Source: Candidatus Manganitrophus morganii (GTDB lineage Bacteria; Nitrospirota; Nitrospiria; SBBL01; Manganitrophaceae). Taken from it: 64,000 nt of DNA. The notes under the pieces were generated by a model. That model saw only the letters and a program-made list of their open reading frames with translations, made no database searches and had not been told where the DNA came from. Positions 17,412 through 27,269 of this stretch are shown here, piece by piece. The DNA lies in assembly GCA_021651055.1 (NCBI GenBank), contig JAJHOH010000001.1, positions 1,798,001-1,862,000 on the forward strand. The letters are read 5' to 3'. The first letter of the stretch is position 1, and each line of letters starts with the position of its first letter. The position numbers and the translations under genes were made by a program.

Positions 17412-18683
17412 ATGAAAGTTCAGGTTGAAGAGATCACACCTGTCAAGAAATCCCTTAAGATCGAAATCCCGCAAGAAGTCGTCTCCAGCGAATTCGAAGT
17501 CGCTTATTCCGATTTGAAAAAAAAGGCGAAGGTCCCCGGCTTTCGTCCGGGAAAGGCGCCTCTCTCCCTTCTTGAAAAGAAATTCGGCCCTTCCGTCGAA
17601 GAAGATATCGTCCGGAAGCTGGTCCCGGAGTATTACCAAAAAGCGATTAAGGAGGCCGGACTCTCCCCCGTGGAATTTCCTTCAATTGAGAAGATCGAGT
17701 TAAAGAAGGGAGCGCCGCTTCTCTTTACGGCCACCGTCGAGATCAAACCGACGATTCAGCTTTCGAACTATTCGGGAATTCCGGTCCCGCGCAAAGAGAT
17801 CAAGGTGACCGATGAAGAGGTCGAACAGACGCTGAAACGGCTTCAGGATGATCAGGGGCGACTGGAGGCTTCTCCCGAGGAGCGTGCAATAGAATCAAAC
17901 GATTATGCTATAATCGATTTCGAAGGATCGATCGACGGAAAACCGGTTGATCAGGGCAAGGCAGAGGGGTACACTTTACAAATCGGCTCAAACACTTTTC
18001 CCTCCGAATTTGAATCTTCCCTCCTCGGCAAGAAGAAGGGAGATCAGATGGAAATCGATGTTCCCTACCCGGCCGACTATCCGAACAAGGAAATTGCGGG
18101 GAAGAGCGTCCGATTCAAAATCCATGTGAAGGAAATTAAGAACAAGGTCCTTCCTCCATTGGACGACGAGCTTGCGAAGGACATCGGTCTCTCCTCTCTT
18201 GAGGAATTAAGAGGCAAAATCAAAAATACGCTGCTGGAACAACGGACCGCTCAACAGGAGCACGACCAGAAGAACCTGCTCATGAAGAAGCTGGTCGAAA
18301 TGCATTCGTTTGACGTTCCCGAGTCGATGGTGGACCGTGAGCTGCACACCATGATTGATCGACTTCAGGAGCGCGTTCAGCAACCGCTCGATCACGAGTC
18401 GCTTCACAAAGAATACGAATCGACCGCCAAAGAACGGGTGAAGGGAACATTCCTCTTGAACGAAATTGCCGACGCGGAAAAAATTGAGGTGTCCGAACAA
18501 GAGATCGATGAGGAAATCAACCGCCTCGCGCAACGCGCCAAGGTGTCGCCGCAAGAAGCAAAGCGCGCCATCCATCAGCAACAAGGATCGTTGGAAGGGT
18601 TGAAAGCAAGGATCAGAGAGGAAAAAACCCTCAACCGGGTTTATTCTCTAGCCCAATTCGAAGACAAAGGGGAGACGGCATAG
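17412..18683 (+). CDS. tig: Trigger factor
   Basis: 423 aa. The ribosome-binding N-domain carries the signature FRPGKAPLSLLEKKFG (about residues 42-57, matching GFRxGKxP). The PPIase FKBP-like domain is at about 155-235 and the C-terminal helical chaperone arms run to the end. It binds L23 at the exit tunnel and shields nascent chains. SD GGAAGGAG lies close to the ATG. It starts the classic tig-clpP-clpX order. Confidence 0.96.
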   Translation: MKVQVEEITPVKKSLKIEIPQEVVSSEFEVAYSDLKKKAKVPGFRPGKAPLSLLEKKFGPSVEEDIVRKLVPEYYQKAIKEAGLSPVEFPSIEKIELKKGAPLLFTATVEIKPTIQLSNYSGIPVPRKEIKVTDEEVEQTLKRLQDDQGRLEASPEERAIESNDYAIIDFEGSIDGKPVDQGKAEGYTLQIGSNTFPSEFESSLLGKKKGDQMEIDVPYPADYPNKEIAGKSVRFKIHVKEIKNKVLPPLDDELAKDIGLSSLEELRGKIKNTLLEQRTAQQEHDQKNLLMKKLVEMHSFDVPESMVDRELHTMIDRLQERVQQPLDHESLHKEYESTAKERVKGTFLLNEIADAEKIEVSEQEIDEEINRLAQRAKVSPQEAKRAIHQQQGSLEGLKARIREEKTLNRVYSLAQFEDKGETA

Positions 18684-18786
18684 CGGCCGTCAGGCCGCCG
18701 TCCCCTTCGTCGAAAACAAAACGCAAACCCAATAGAGACCCTCCGGTCACACGACTCTTGGCCGAAGACAAAGGAGAAATGGCGTA

Positions 18787-19377
18787 ATGCTGGTACCCAT
18801 GGTCATCGAACAGACGACCCGCGGCGAGCGGGCCTACGATATCTACTCCCGTCTTCTCAAAGACAGGATTATCTTCTTAGGGACGGCGGTGGACGACAAC
18901 ATCTCGAATTTGATCATTGCGCAGTTGCTCTTCCTGGAAGCGGAAGACCCGGAGAAAGATATCAATCTTTATGTCAACTCTCCGGGGGGCTTGGTCACGG
19001 CGGGTCTTGCGATTTATGATACAATACAATATATCAAATCATCCGTCTCGACCATTTGCATCGGACAAGCGGCAAGCATGGGAGCCCTCCTTCTCTCAGC
19101 CGGAACAAAGGGAAAACGATATGCCCTTCCCAACGCGCGGGTTATGATTCACCAGCCGATGGGCGGCTTTCAAGGACAGGCGACCGACATTGATATCCAC
19201 GCCCGTGAGATCTTAAAGATGCGGGAACGCCTGAATGAAATCTTGGCGAAACACACCGGCCAACCGATCGAAAAGATCCGCACCGACACGGAGCGGGATT
19301 ATTTCATGTCGGGCGAGGAAGCGAAGACCTACGGCATCATCGATGAGGTCATTGAACGCGCGCCGGTACGGAAGTAA
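18787..19377 (+). CDS. clpP: ATP-dependent Clp protease proteolytic subunit
   Basis: 196 aa. The catalytic Ser lies in [14 protein letters not shown] and His in [12 protein letters not shown]; the Asp lies downstream. The hydrophobic N-terminal [18 protein letters not shown] matches mature ClpP, so little propeptide is present; ATG 18799 is an alternative start. It assembles in two heptameric rings with ClpX (next gene). The SD AAAGGAG is about 10 nt upstream of ATG. Confidence 0.96.
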   Translation: MLVPMVIEQTTRGERAYDIYSRLLKDRIIFLGTAVDDNISNLIIAQLLFLEAEDPEKDINLYVNSPGGLVTAGLAIYDTIQYIKSSVSTICIGQAASMGALLLSAGTKGKRYALPNARVMIHQPMGGFQGQATDIDIHAREILKMRERLNEILAKHTGQPIEKIRTDTERDYFMSGEEAKTYGIIDEVIERAPVRK

Positions 19378-19431
19378 CCATCACCACGCATCATCTTTAA
19401 TCTTAACTCCATTAGATATGGGGAGGAACGC

Positions 19432-20685
19432 ATGGCAAAACAGGAAAAAACCGATTCGCTTCTTCGCTGCTCTTTTTGTGGAAAGAGCCGGGATGAGGTC
19501 AAGAAGCTGATCGCAGGACCGACCGTCTACATTTGCGACGAGTGTGTTGACCTTTGCAACGACATTATTGCCGAAGAGTGGGAAGAAGAAAAGGAAGAGA
19601 CTTCATCGACCCTCCCCAAACCTGTTGAGATCAAGAAAATTCTCGACCAATTCGTGATCGGCCAGGAACGCGCCAAGAAAATCCTCTCCGTGGCGGTCCA
19701 CAACCACTATAAGCGGGTCGCCACCAACGCGCAGAGCGACGAGATCGAGCTGCAGAAGGGGAATATTCTGATGATCGGTCCCACCGGGACCGGGAAGACC
19801 CTCCTGGCGCAGACGATGGCGCGCATTCTTGACGTTCCCTTCACGATCGCCGATGCGACGACCCTGACCGAAGCCGGCTACGTCGGCGAGGATGTCGAGA
19901 ACATCATTCTGAAATTATTGCAGGCGGCCGATTATGACGTCGAGAAAGCCGAGAAGGGGATCGTCTACATCGACGAGATCGACAAGATCTCGCGAAAGAG
20001 CGAGTCTCCCTCCATCACCCGCGACGTCTCGGGCGAAGGGGTTCAGCAGGCCCTTTTGAAATTGATCGAGGGAACCGTCGCGAACGTTCCGCCGCAGGGG
20101 GGACGGAAACATCCGCATCAGGAATTCATCCAGGTCGATACCACCAACATCCTCTTCATCTGCGGGGGAGCGTTCGTCGGTCTGGAACAGATCATCGAGC
20201 AGCGGATTCACAAAAAATCGATGGGATTCGGCGCCGATGTAAAGGGCAAGACAGAGCGCCGCCTCGGAGATCTCTTGAGGATGTCTCAGTCGGAAGACAT
20301 GATCAAATTCGGACTAATCCCCGAGTTCGTCGGACGGCTTCCGGTCACCGCCACCCTGGAAGATCTGGAAGAGACCGCGTTGATGCGCATCCTCACCGAG
20401 CCGAAGAGCGCGCTCATCAAACAGTATGAGAAGCTCTTCTCTCTCGAAAAAGTGAAGCTGAAATTTACCGACAGCGCCCTTGCCGCCGTCGCGAAGAAAT
20501 CGTTCGCGCAGAAAACCGGCGCCCGCGGGCTTCGATCGATCTTGGAAGAGGTGATGCTCGAGCTGATGTACGAACTCCCCTCGCTCAAGAACGTGAAGGA
20601 GTGCGTCATTACCGAAGAGGTGATCAACGGAACCGGCCAGCCGGTCCTCCTCTACGAACGCGAGAAGGGAATCAAATCGGCGTAA
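19432..20685 (+). CDS. clpX: ATP-dependent Clp protease ATP-binding subunit ClpX
   Basis: 417 aa. A zinc-binding domain ([11 protein letters not shown]...CDECVDLC, residues 12-40) is followed by AAA+: Walker [13 protein letters not shown], pore loop GYVGEDVE, Walker [11 protein letters not shown]. The C-terminal small domain ends in the ClpP-docking region. It unfolds tagged substrates for ClpP. SD GGGAGGA precedes the ATG. Confidence 0.97.
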   Translation: MAKQEKTDSLLRCSFCGKSRDEVKKLIAGPTVYICDECVDLCNDIIAEEWEEEKEETSSTLPKPVEIKKILDQFVIGQERAKKILSVAVHNHYKRVATNAQSDEIELQKGNILMIGPTGTGKTLLAQTMARILDVPFTIADATTLTEAGYVGEDVENIILKLLQAADYDVEKAEKGIVYIDEIDKISRKSESPSITRDVSGEGVQQALLKLIEGTVANVPPQGGRKHPHQEFIQVDTTNILFICGGAFVGLEQIIEQRIHKKSMGFGADVKGKTERRLGDLLRMSQSEDMIKFGLIPEFVGRLPVTATLEDLEETALMRILTEPKSALIKQYEKLFSLEKVKLKFTDSALAAVAKKSFAQKTGARGLRSILEEVMLELMYELPSLKNVKECVITEEVINGTGQPVLLYEREKGIKSA

Positions 20686-20708
20686 TCCACCCCAATAAAC
20701 GGATGATA

Positions 20709-20740
20709 AAAGAGGGGCACGGCAAACCGTGCCCCTCTTT
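20709..20740 (+). terminator. Intrinsic terminator/hairpin after clpX
   Basis: Perfect 14-bp stem AAAGAGGGGCACGG/CCGTGCCCCTCTTT with a CAAA loop, beginning 23 nt after the clpX stop. Another member of the GGGGC hairpin family. Confidence 0.75.
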
Positions 20741-20747
20741 GTATTTC

Positions 20748-22265
20748 ATGACTCCTTTTCTTTTTATCCTCTTCTTCTTTTTCGCCGGGTGCACTTCCTC
20801 CCCCCCGGCCGATCCCCCCTTCGTCGTCGCCATCGAAGCGGCTCCGACGCAGTTCGATCCGCGCCTCGCGACCGACGCTTATTCAGAACGGATCGGCCAG
20901 CTCCTCTTCAGCCGCCTCCTTCGGTCCGACGCCGCCGGTCAAAAGGTTCCCGATCTGGCGGAGCGCTGGGAAGTGGCGGGAGAAACCATCTACACTTTTC
21001 ATCTGAGGAAGAATGTCCGGTTTCACGACGGCCGTCCGCTCACCTCCGAAGATGTCCGCTATACCTTCGAGAGCATCCTCGATCCTGCATTCGCATCGCC
21101 CCATCGAAAAAGTTTCGAGATGGTCTCCCGGATCGAGACCCCCGACGCCGCGACGGTCCGCTTCATTTTAAAGAAACCCCACGCCCCTTTTCTCACCGAG
21201 ATGACAAAAGGAATTGTCCCGAAACATCTGGCGGAGAAAGGGGGCCCCGGCACGCTCGCCTCCCATCCGATCGGATCGGGACCCTTTCGATTCGTCCGGT
21301 ATGATCCGGATGAGGCCGTCGAGCTGGCCGCCTTCTCCGATTATTTCGACGGGGCGCCGGCGATCCCGCGGCTTCTCTTTCGAATCATCCCGGAAGATTC
21401 GGTCCGCCTGCTCGAATTGGAGAAGGGGAACATCGATCTCCTCCAGAATGCCTTCCCTCCCGACGCCCTTCCCCGTCTTCAGCAGAACCCGCGGCTGAAG
21501 ATCATTCAGGCCCCGAGCACCACTTACAGCTACCTCGGGTTTAATCTCAACGATCCGATCCTACAAAAAAAACCGGTTCGAGAAGCGATCGCCCTGGCGA
21601 TCGACCGCGATGCGATCACCGAGCACCTCTTCGAGGGGCTCGCCCGCCCCGCCGCCGGTCTCCTCTCCCCCTCCCACTGGGCTTATGCCGATTCGGTCAA
21701 AGTGTATCGATACGATCCGGAGCAGGCGAAGGAACGGCTTGACGAGGCCGGCTTTCCCGATCCTCCCGGACCGGCGCCGCGCTTTCATCTCGTCCATAAG
21801 ACCTCGCAAAACGACCTGGCCCGAAGGGTGGTCGAAGTGATCCAACGCCAGCTCTCGGAAATCGGCATCGCCGTGACGATTCGGAATTACGAGTGGGGAA
21901 CCTTCTACGGCGACATCAAATCGGGGAACTTCCAGATCTTTACCCTCTCCTGGGTCGGTGTGGACGATCCTGACATTTACCACAACCTCTTTCACTCGGA
22001 GAGCGTCCCGCCGAACGGGGCGAACCGCGTCCAGTATCGCAACCCAAAAATCGACACGCTGCTCGAAGCGGGAAGGATCACCCTGGACCCAGAAAAACGA
22101 AAAGCGGTCTATACTGAAATCCAACAAATCATCGCCGAGGATCTCCCCTATTTCAGCCTCTGGCACACGATGAACGTGGCGGTGATGAAGAACGAGGTCG
22201 AAGGATTTAGACTCTATCCCGACGGCGATTTTTACGGACTGAAGGAGGCGCGACGAAATCGATGA
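20748..22265 (+). CDS. Orphan peptide/nickel-type ABC substrate-binding lipoprotein (SBP_bac_5)
   Basis: 505 aa from ATG 20748, which gives a short signal MTPFLFILFFFFAG with a lipobox-like FAG-Cys. The mature protein is a full SBP_bac_5 (DppA/OppA-like) domain: PTQFDPRLATDAYS at the N-terminus, FHLRKNVRFHDGRPLTSEDV, then LNDPILQKKPVREAIALAID. It binds oligopeptides or other solutes in the periplasm. No permease or ATPase genes adjoin it. The SD is weak and the start lies 8 nt after a terminator hairpin; an earlier in-frame ATG at 20703 would overlap the hairpin. Confidence 0.85.
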   Translation: MTPFLFILFFFFAGCTSSPPADPPFVVAIEAAPTQFDPRLATDAYSERIGQLLFSRLLRSDAAGQKVPDLAERWEVAGETIYTFHLRKNVRFHDGRPLTSEDVRYTFESILDPAFASPHRKSFEMVSRIETPDAATVRFILKKPHAPFLTEMTKGIVPKHLAEKGGPGTLASHPIGSGPFRFVRYDPDEAVELAAFSDYFDGAPAIPRLLFRIIPEDSVRLLELEKGNIDLLQNAFPPDALPRLQQNPRLKIIQAPSTTYSYLGFNLNDPILQKKPVREAIALAIDRDAITEHLFEGLARPAAGLLSPSHWAYADSVKVYRYDPEQAKERLDEAGFPDPPGPAPRFHLVHKTSQNDLARRVVEVIQRQLSEIGIAVTIRNYEWGTFYGDIKSGNFQIFTLSWVGVDDPDIYHNLFHSESVPPNGANRVQYRNPKIDTLLEAGRITLDPEKRKAVYTEIQQIIAEDLPYFSLWHTMNVAVMKNEVEGFRLYPDGDFYGLKEARRNR

Positions 22266-23008
22266 GACCGATCATCGGCATCACCAGCGATTACAACAGC
22301 GGCGACCGCCCCGAGTTCGGCGGGAAGATCCCGACCTGTTTTCTGCGCGACCGGTATGTGCGAGCGATCGAAGTCACCGGCGGGATTCCGCTGATCCTCC
22401 CGCCGCTCGGGTCTCCTTCCACATCGGCGCGGTCGATCTTGGAGCGAATCGACGGTCTTCTCCTGACCGGAAGCGGACCCGACATCGACCCAGAGAGCTA
22501 CGGCGAGCACCGGCGATTCCCATTCAAGACGGTGCACCCGAAGCGGTTCTTACTGGAGCGGGAGCTCGTTCGACAAGCGAAGAAAAAAGGGATGCCGATC
22601 TTGGGAATCTGCGGCGGGATGCAGTTGATGAACGTGGCGGCAGGCGGGAGCCTCTATCAAGATATCAAAGGGCAAATCCCGAAAGCGATGCAGCACCAGC
22701 GCGGCGGGAAGCCGGCCCACATGATTGAGGTGAAAAAGGGAACGCTCCTTTCCAAAATCCTGAAGGGAGACCAGATCCGCGTCAACAGCGCCCATCATCA
22801 GGGGGTGAAGCAGGTCGCGCCGGGATATGTCGTCAACGCGGAAGCCGACGATGGCGTGATCGAAGGGATCGAGGCGGTCGGCTATCCGTTCGTCCTCGGC
22901 GTGCAGTGGCATCCGGAATTTCTTAACGCCGATGATCAGAGCGCGACCCTCTTTAAAGCCTTCCTCAAGATGGCCGCCCGGCACGGCAAAAATGGCATCC
23001 GGCGATAA
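22262..23008 (+). CDS. Class-I glutamine-amidotransferase-like hydrolase, PuuD/peptidase C26 family
   Basis: 248 aa. The nucleophile Cys sits in ILGICGGMQLMN near residue 119, the catalytic His-Glu in GVQWHPEF near 218. Members hydrolyse gamma-glutamyl-GABA (PuuD) or related gamma-glutamyl amides in the cytoplasm. ATGA overlaps the binding-protein stop, so the two are co-translated. The pair suggests import and cleavage of gamma-glutamyl compounds, an inference from context. The rest of a Puu pathway is not in the window. Confidence 0.87.
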   Translation: MRPIIGITSDYNSGDRPEFGGKIPTCFLRDRYVRAIEVTGGIPLILPPLGSPSTSARSILERIDGLLLTGSGPDIDPESYGEHRRFPFKTVHPKRFLLERELVRQAKKKGMPILGICGGMQLMNVAAGGSLYQDIKGQIPKAMQHQRGGKPAHMIEVKKGTLLSKILKGDQIRVNSAHHQGVKQVAPGYVVNAEADDGVIEGIEAVGYPFVLGVQWHPEFLNADDQSATLFKAFLKMAARHGKNGIRR

Positions 23009-23108
23009 CACCCTCTCTTCTTAGTCGTCATTCATTCCCATGCATGAACCGAGCGATCCGCCTGTTTTAAGACAGGAACGAAGCGGAGGCAAGTAACGCT
23101 TCGATTTG

Positions 23109-23138
23109 TTGACTCCTCACATGCCCCCTTGATATCCT
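23109..23138 (+). promoter_or_regulatory. Putative promoter of the GlcG/HbpS gene
   Basis: TTGACT (23109-23114), 18-nt spacer, TATCCT (23133-23138), 90 nt before the ATG. Confidence 0.45.
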
Positions 23139-23228
23139 ACGGTGGCTCCATAGTCAATCCAAAAATCAGATTTCGTCGATTCAGGTAGGTGCCGACGAAT
23201 TAAACCGATATCACAGAGGAGGAGCAAA

Positions 23229-23984
23229 ATGAACCGGAGAAGACAAGCGTTGCTCGCTTTATTGGCGATTCTCTCAATGATCATCCTAACCGTCCCGGCG
23301 GGAGCGGCGGGACCTTGTGGCGGACTTCCCACCGCCGCGCAGTTGAAGGGCTTTTTACAAAACGCCTCCGCGGGGGCCGGGATCAGCCCCGAATTGGGCC
23401 CCGGCGAAGGGGTCGGGGGGCTCTTCAACGGGGCGCGGATGTGGGGCGCGGTAGTGAATCGGGACGGAGAAATCTGCGCCTACACCACCTCCACGGCAGA
23501 CCCCGCGCAGACATGGCCGGGCAGCCAGCAGATTTCAAAGGCAAAAGCTTTTACCGCCAATGCCTTCAGCAACGACATTCTCCCCCTCTCCACCGCAAAC
23601 CTCTACCTTCTGACGCAGCCGGGCCATTCTCTTTATGGTCTCAATCAATCGAATCCGTTTGATCCCCAATTCCTGGCGCCCCCCGGAGGACAAGGAGGAG
23701 GACGGGGGAAAGTCGCGGGTGGGATTATCAGCTTCGGAGGAGGGGTCCCGCTTTACAACGCGGAGGGCCGGATCATCGGCGGGCTCGGCGTGAGCGGGGA
23801 TACCGCCTGCGCCGACCATGAAATTGCAAAGCGCGTCCGGGATCTGGCGCAGCTGAATCCAACGGGCGGCCCTTTGGTCGATGACATCAAATACATCGGC
23901 GCCGATCCTCCTCATCTCCTCTCTCACTCCCTCTGCATCAACACGGTGCGAAACGGTGATTTCGTAGGAGAGGAAGCGCCGTAA
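23229..23984 (+). CDS. Secreted GlcG/HbpS family protein (possible heme-binding)
   Basis: 251 aa. Sec signal 1-28 (LLALLAILSMIILTVPAGAA). The mature part has the GlcG/HbpS core: GAVVNRDGEICAYTTS, SKAKAFTANAF and GGVPLYNAEGRIIGGLGVSGD. Most relatives are about 140 aa; this one has an added N-terminal segment and a glycine-rich insert near 150-162. Extracellular members bind heme or modulate sensor kinases. SD AGAGGAGGAG. Stands alone, convergent with fpg. Confidence 0.85.
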   Translation: MNRRRQALLALLAILSMIILTVPAGAAGPCGGLPTAAQLKGFLQNASAGAGISPELGPGEGVGGLFNGARMWGAVVNRDGEICAYTTSTADPAQTWPGSQQISKAKAFTANAFSNDILPLSTANLYLLTQPGHSLYGLNQSNPFDPQFLAPPGGQGGGRGKVAGGIISFGGGVPLYNAEGRIIGGLGVSGDTACADHEIAKRVRDLAQLNPTGGPLVDDIKYIGADPPHLLSHSLCINTVRNGDFVGEEAP

Positions 23985-24007
23985 GGGAATCGGCGTTCAC
24001 AAGGGGT

Positions 24008-24841
24008 CTATTTCTTCGAAGGATCGGTCATTAATCCCGGCTGGCAGCGCCGGCAGAAATTGGTCGCGCGCTGCCAGGTTCCAACGGTGGCGATCTTCTG
24101 CTCGCATTTCGGACAGGGCTTTCCCCCTTTGCCATGGACCAGGAGAAAATCGCGGATCTTCAGATCGGTCCGGGCGCCCATTCGCTCGGCGACGATCTGC
24201 TTGGCCCGATTCAACACCGTCGGAATGGCGTCGTAGACTTTTTTCAGCTCTTCCTCCGAAAGATCGGTCTTCTTCCGAAACGGATAGATCCCCGCCTCAA
24301 ATAAAATTTCGTCGACGTAGGCATTCCCGATCCCCGAGATCACCTTGGCATTCGTCAGTAGCCCCTTCATCTCTCCCCGCCGCCCCTTCAACTGCTCCAG
24401 AAATCGCTCGAAGGTAAAATCGGCCGCCAGCGGGTCAGGGCCCTGATCGAGAAATCCTGGAATGGATGAATAGTCCCGCCCCGGCACCAGATAGAGCCGC
24501 CCCATCTGCTTCTCATCGGCATAACGAAGCACCTTGCCGGTCGAGAGGACAAACTCAAAGACCATCTCCCGCGGCGGTTTCTCCTCCGGGGCGACATAAT
24601 AAAATCGGCCGACCAGCATCGGGTGGATGACGAGGCTCGCTTCTTTCAGGCTGAAGAGGACATGTTTTCCGCGGCGGTCGATCGCCTCGATCTTCTCCCC
24701 CGGCAGGACCGACTCCGGCGTGATGGCGGGGGCGGAGCGGAGCATCCAGGGACGCTCGATGGTGAAAGAGATGATCGTCGCCTCGATGATCTGAGTGCGA
24801 AGATACGATACGATGGCGTCCAGATCGGGAATTTCGGGCAT
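24008..24841 (-). CDS. mutM: Formamidopyrimidine-DNA glycosylase / Nei family
   Basis: 277 aa. N-terminal MPEIPDLDA gives the catalytic Pro2-Glu3 of the Fpg/Nei fold. KHVLFSL supplies the beta-clamp Lys; VISGIGNAYVDEILFEAGI is the helix-two-turn-helix; and CPKCEQKIATVG...CRRCQPG is the C-terminal four-Cys zinc finger. It excises oxidised purines (8-oxoG) and nicks abasic sites. The HPMLVGR stretch differs from the usual Fpg HLGMSGR, so the substrate could be closer to Nei. SD AGGAGG 8 nt before ATG. Confidence 0.88.
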   Translation of the reverse strand: MPEIPDLDAIVSYLRTQIIEATIISFTIERPWMLRSAPAITPESVLPGEKIEAIDRRGKHVLFSLKEASLVIHPMLVGRFYYVAPEEKPPREMVFEFVLSTGKVLRYADEKQMGRLYLVPGRDYSSIPGFLDQGPDPLAADFTFERFLEQLKGRRGEMKGLLTNAKVISGIGNAYVDEILFEAGIYPFRKKTDLSEEELKKVYDAIPTVLNRAKQIVAERMGARTDLKIRDFLLVHGKGGKPCPKCEQKIATVGTWQRATNFCRRCQPGLMTDPSKK

Positions 24842-25019
24842 GTCCGCGTCCTCCTAAACCGCATCATAATGGATCTGCCTATTCTCAACAAGAATATCCT
24901 GAGCGAAGGGGAGTTCGCAACGGGATTAGTGGTGTTGCAAGACGACCCCCTTCAAACGGAGGCGCCGCTCATGGTATTCTTTTCACAGGGGGAACATCTT
25001 TAGCGAAAGGATGAGAACC

Positions 25020-25409
25020 ATGCCTGAGAAGAAAACAGTCCAGCGGGCCCGCAGAGCAAAAAGCCAAGGGAAGAAACCGAGTACGCAGGCGGGCGAATTT
25101 GTTCGTGAAGAAATCAAGCATGTTCGCAAGGGAAAACATGGCGCGCGATCGACCAAGCAGGCGATCGCCATCGGCCTCTCGAAGGCCCGCCGCTCCGGGG
25201 TCGCGATCCCGAAGAAGGGAAAAACCGCGGCCTCAAAAGCAACCGCGAAGAAATCAACAAGCAGTCAAAGCAGCCGAAAGCGGAAGCCCTCCGCAAAGCG
25301 CGCTCAAGCAGCAACACGGGCGCTGAAGCGGGAAGGACGGCAGGCCGCCTCCCACAAAGCGCTCTCCCGACAGGCGAAGCAGACAGCGCGAAGGAAGAAG
25401 ACGGCGTAA
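25020..25409 (+). CDS. Small lysine/arginine-rich DUF6496-like DNA-binding protein
   Basis: 129 aa from ATG 25020 (SD AAAGGA). Residues 20-60 read FVREEIKHVRKGKHGARSTK followed by QAIAIGLSKARRSG, the DUF6496-like core. The C-terminal 70 residues are a very basic Ala/Lys/Ser/Arg tail like histone H1 C-termini, likely unstructured. Such proteins are small nucleoid-associated or stress proteins. Two GGGC-type hairpins follow. Confidence 0.72.
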   Translation: MPEKKTVQRARRAKSQGKKPSTQAGEFVREEIKHVRKGKHGARSTKQAIAIGLSKARRSGVAIPKKGKTAASKATAKKSTSSQSSRKRKPSAKRAQAATRALKREGRQAASHKALSRQAKQTARRKKTA

Positions 25410-25419
25410 CATGTGGCAA

Positions 25420-25441
25420 GGGCGGCCCCCTGTGGCCGCCC
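25420..25441 (+). repeat. GGGCGGCC/GGCCGCCC hairpin
   Basis: 8-bp perfect stem with a 6-nt loop just after the DUF6496-like gene. A member of the dispersed GC hairpin family. Confidence 0.6.
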
Positions 25442-25468
25442 GCATTGAACGATTTCCAATGAAAAACA

Positions 25469-25490
25469 GGGCAGGCACAGAGGCCTGCCC
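25469..25490 (+). repeat. GGGCAGGC/GCCTGCCC hairpin
   Basis: 8-bp perfect stem, loop ACAGAG, followed by CTACAATAAATT. A second hairpin in tandem; it may serve as a terminator between convergent genes. Confidence 0.6.
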
Positions 25491-25514
25491 CTACAATAAA
25501 TTATAAAAACGTTC

Positions 25515-27194
25515 TTACCGGGTCAGCGGTCGGTATTTGATCCGGTGGGGCTGATCGGCCTCGGCCCCCAGCCGCTTGTGGCGGTCTTCCTCGTACTCTT
25601 GATAGTTCCCCTCAAACCAGACCACCTTGCTGTCTCCCTCGAATGCGAGGATGTGCGTCGCGATCCGGTCGAGGAACCAGCGGTCGTGGCTGATGACGAG
25701 GACGCAGCCGGCGAAATCGAGCAGCGCTTCTTCCACCGCGCGCAGCGTCTCCACGTCGAGATCGTTGCTCGGCTCGTCGAGCATCAAGACATTCCCGCCG
25801 CTTTTGAGCAGCTTCGCAAGATGGACCCGATTGCGCTCCCCGCCGGAGAGTTCTTTGATCAGCTTTTGTTGATCGGTATTCTTGAAGTTAAACCCGCCGA
25901 CATATGCGCGCGAGGGGAGTTCTCTTTTGCCGACCTGGATTACATCATTCCCGCCGGAGATCTCTTCCCACACATTTTTGTTGTCGTTGAGGGTATCGCG
26001 CGACTGATCGACGTAGGCGATTTTGACGGTCTCACCGACCCGAAGGGTACCGCTGTCCGGTTTGTCCAATCCGGCGATCATGTTGAAGAGGGTCGTCTTT
26101 CCGGCGCCGTTCGGCCCGATGATTCCGACGATCCCGCCGCGCGGGAGGTTGAAACTCAAGCCGTCGATCAAAAGCCGATCGCCGAACCCCTTCTTCAGAT
26201 CGACCGCTTCGACGACCAAATCCCCCAAGCGCGGGCCGGGGGGGATCACAATGTCTTTCGTCTCGTTTCGGGCCTGCGTTTCAACCGACGCCAATTCTTC
26301 ATAGGCTTTGAGGCGCGCCTTGCTCTTGGCGTGACGCCCCTTCGGCGCGGTCCGGACCCATTCCAACTCATGCTTCAACGCCCGCTGGCGGGCGCTCTCC
26401 TGCTTCTCTTCCACCGCGAGTCGCTGCGATTTCTGTTCGAGCCAGGAAGAATAGTTCCCCTCCCAGGGAATCCCGCGGCCCCGGTCGAGCTCCAAGATCC
26501 ACCCGGCGGCGTTGTCGAGGAAATACCGATCATGCGTCACCGCCACTACGGTCCCCGGAAACTTCGTGAGAAATTGCTCCAGCCAGGCCACCGATTCGGC
26601 ATCCAGATGGTTCGTCGGCTCATCGAGAAGAAGCATATCGGGCGCGGACAACAGCAGCCGGCAGAGGGCCACCCGCCGCTTTTCACCGCCGGAGAGCTTG
26701 GTGACATCGGCCTCCCACGGCGGAAGCCGCAGGGCGTCGGCGGCAACCTCCAATTGGCGATCGAGCTCCCAGGCGTTCACCGCGTCGATCCGCTCTTGAA
26801 GCTTTCCTTGTTTGTCGATCAGCGCCGCCATCGCATCGTCGGACATCGGCTCGGCGAACTTCGCGCTGACCGCGTTGAACTCATCGAGCAGCGCCTTGGT
26901 CTCGGCGACCCCCTCTTCCACATTGCCGCGGACATCTTTAGTCAGATCGAGCTTCGGCTCCTGCGGGAGGAATCCGATCTTCACCCCCTTCGCCGGTTTC
27001 GCCTCTCCCAAAAAGTCGGGGTCGACTCCCGACATAATCCGGAGCAGGCTCGATTTACCGGAGCCGTTGAGCCCCAACACCCCGATCTTCGCCCCGAGAT
27101 AAAACGACAGGGAAATATCCTCCAGAATCTTCCGCTTCGGCGGAACGATCTTTGTGACTTTATGCATCGTGTAGATGTATTGGTATGATGGCAT
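25515..27194 (-). CDS. ettA: Energy-dependent translational throttle protein EttA (ABC-F ATPase)
   Basis: 559 aa, two ABC cassettes: Walker [11 protein letters not shown] near 41 and [10 protein letters not shown] near 355, signatures [13 protein letters not shown] and [13 protein letters not shown], and Walker B/H-loop [12 protein letters not shown] and [13 protein letters not shown]. The inter-domain arm has [18 protein letters not shown]. It binds the ribosomal E site and gates elongation by ATP/ADP ratio. SD GGAAGGA precedes the ATG. Confidence 0.96.
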   Translation of the reverse strand: MPSYQYIYTMHKVTKIVPPKRKILEDISLSFYLGAKIGVLGLNGSGKSSLLRIMSGVDPDFLGEAKPAKGVKIGFLPQEPKLDLTKDVRGNVEEGVAETKALLDEFNAVSAKFAEPMSDDAMAALIDKQGKLQERIDAVNAWELDRQLEVAADALRLPPWEADVTKLSGGEKRRVALCRLLLSAPDMLLLDEPTNHLDAESVAWLEQFLTKFPGTVVAVTHDRYFLDNAAGWILELDRGRGIPWEGNYSSWLEQKSQRLAVEEKQESARQRALKHELEWVRTAPKGRHAKSKARLKAYEELASVETQARNETKDIVIPPGPRLGDLVVEAVDLKKGFGDRLLIDGLSFNLPRGGIVGIIGPNGAGKTTLFNMIAGLDKPDSGTLRVGETVKIAYVDQSRDTLNDNKNVWEEISGGNDVIQVGKRELPSRAYVGGFNFKNTDQQKLIKELSGGERNRVHLAKLLKSGGNVLMLDEPSNDLDVETLRAVEEALLDFAGCVLVISHDRWFLDRIATHILAFEGDSKVVWFEGNYQEYEEDRHKRLGAEADQPHRIKYRPLTR

Positions 27195-27269
27195 TACATT
27201 CCTTCCCTCTTTTTAGATTTCCGTTATGGTAACATAATCGCTTCGGTCCAGCCAGGGCGAAGCCTCAGA

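Noticed and set aside
25545-27188. 547-codon frame opposite ettA
   Set aside because: It is antisense to a clear ABC-F gene and has no recognisable domain or start signal. GC-rich codon structure gives long antisense frames.
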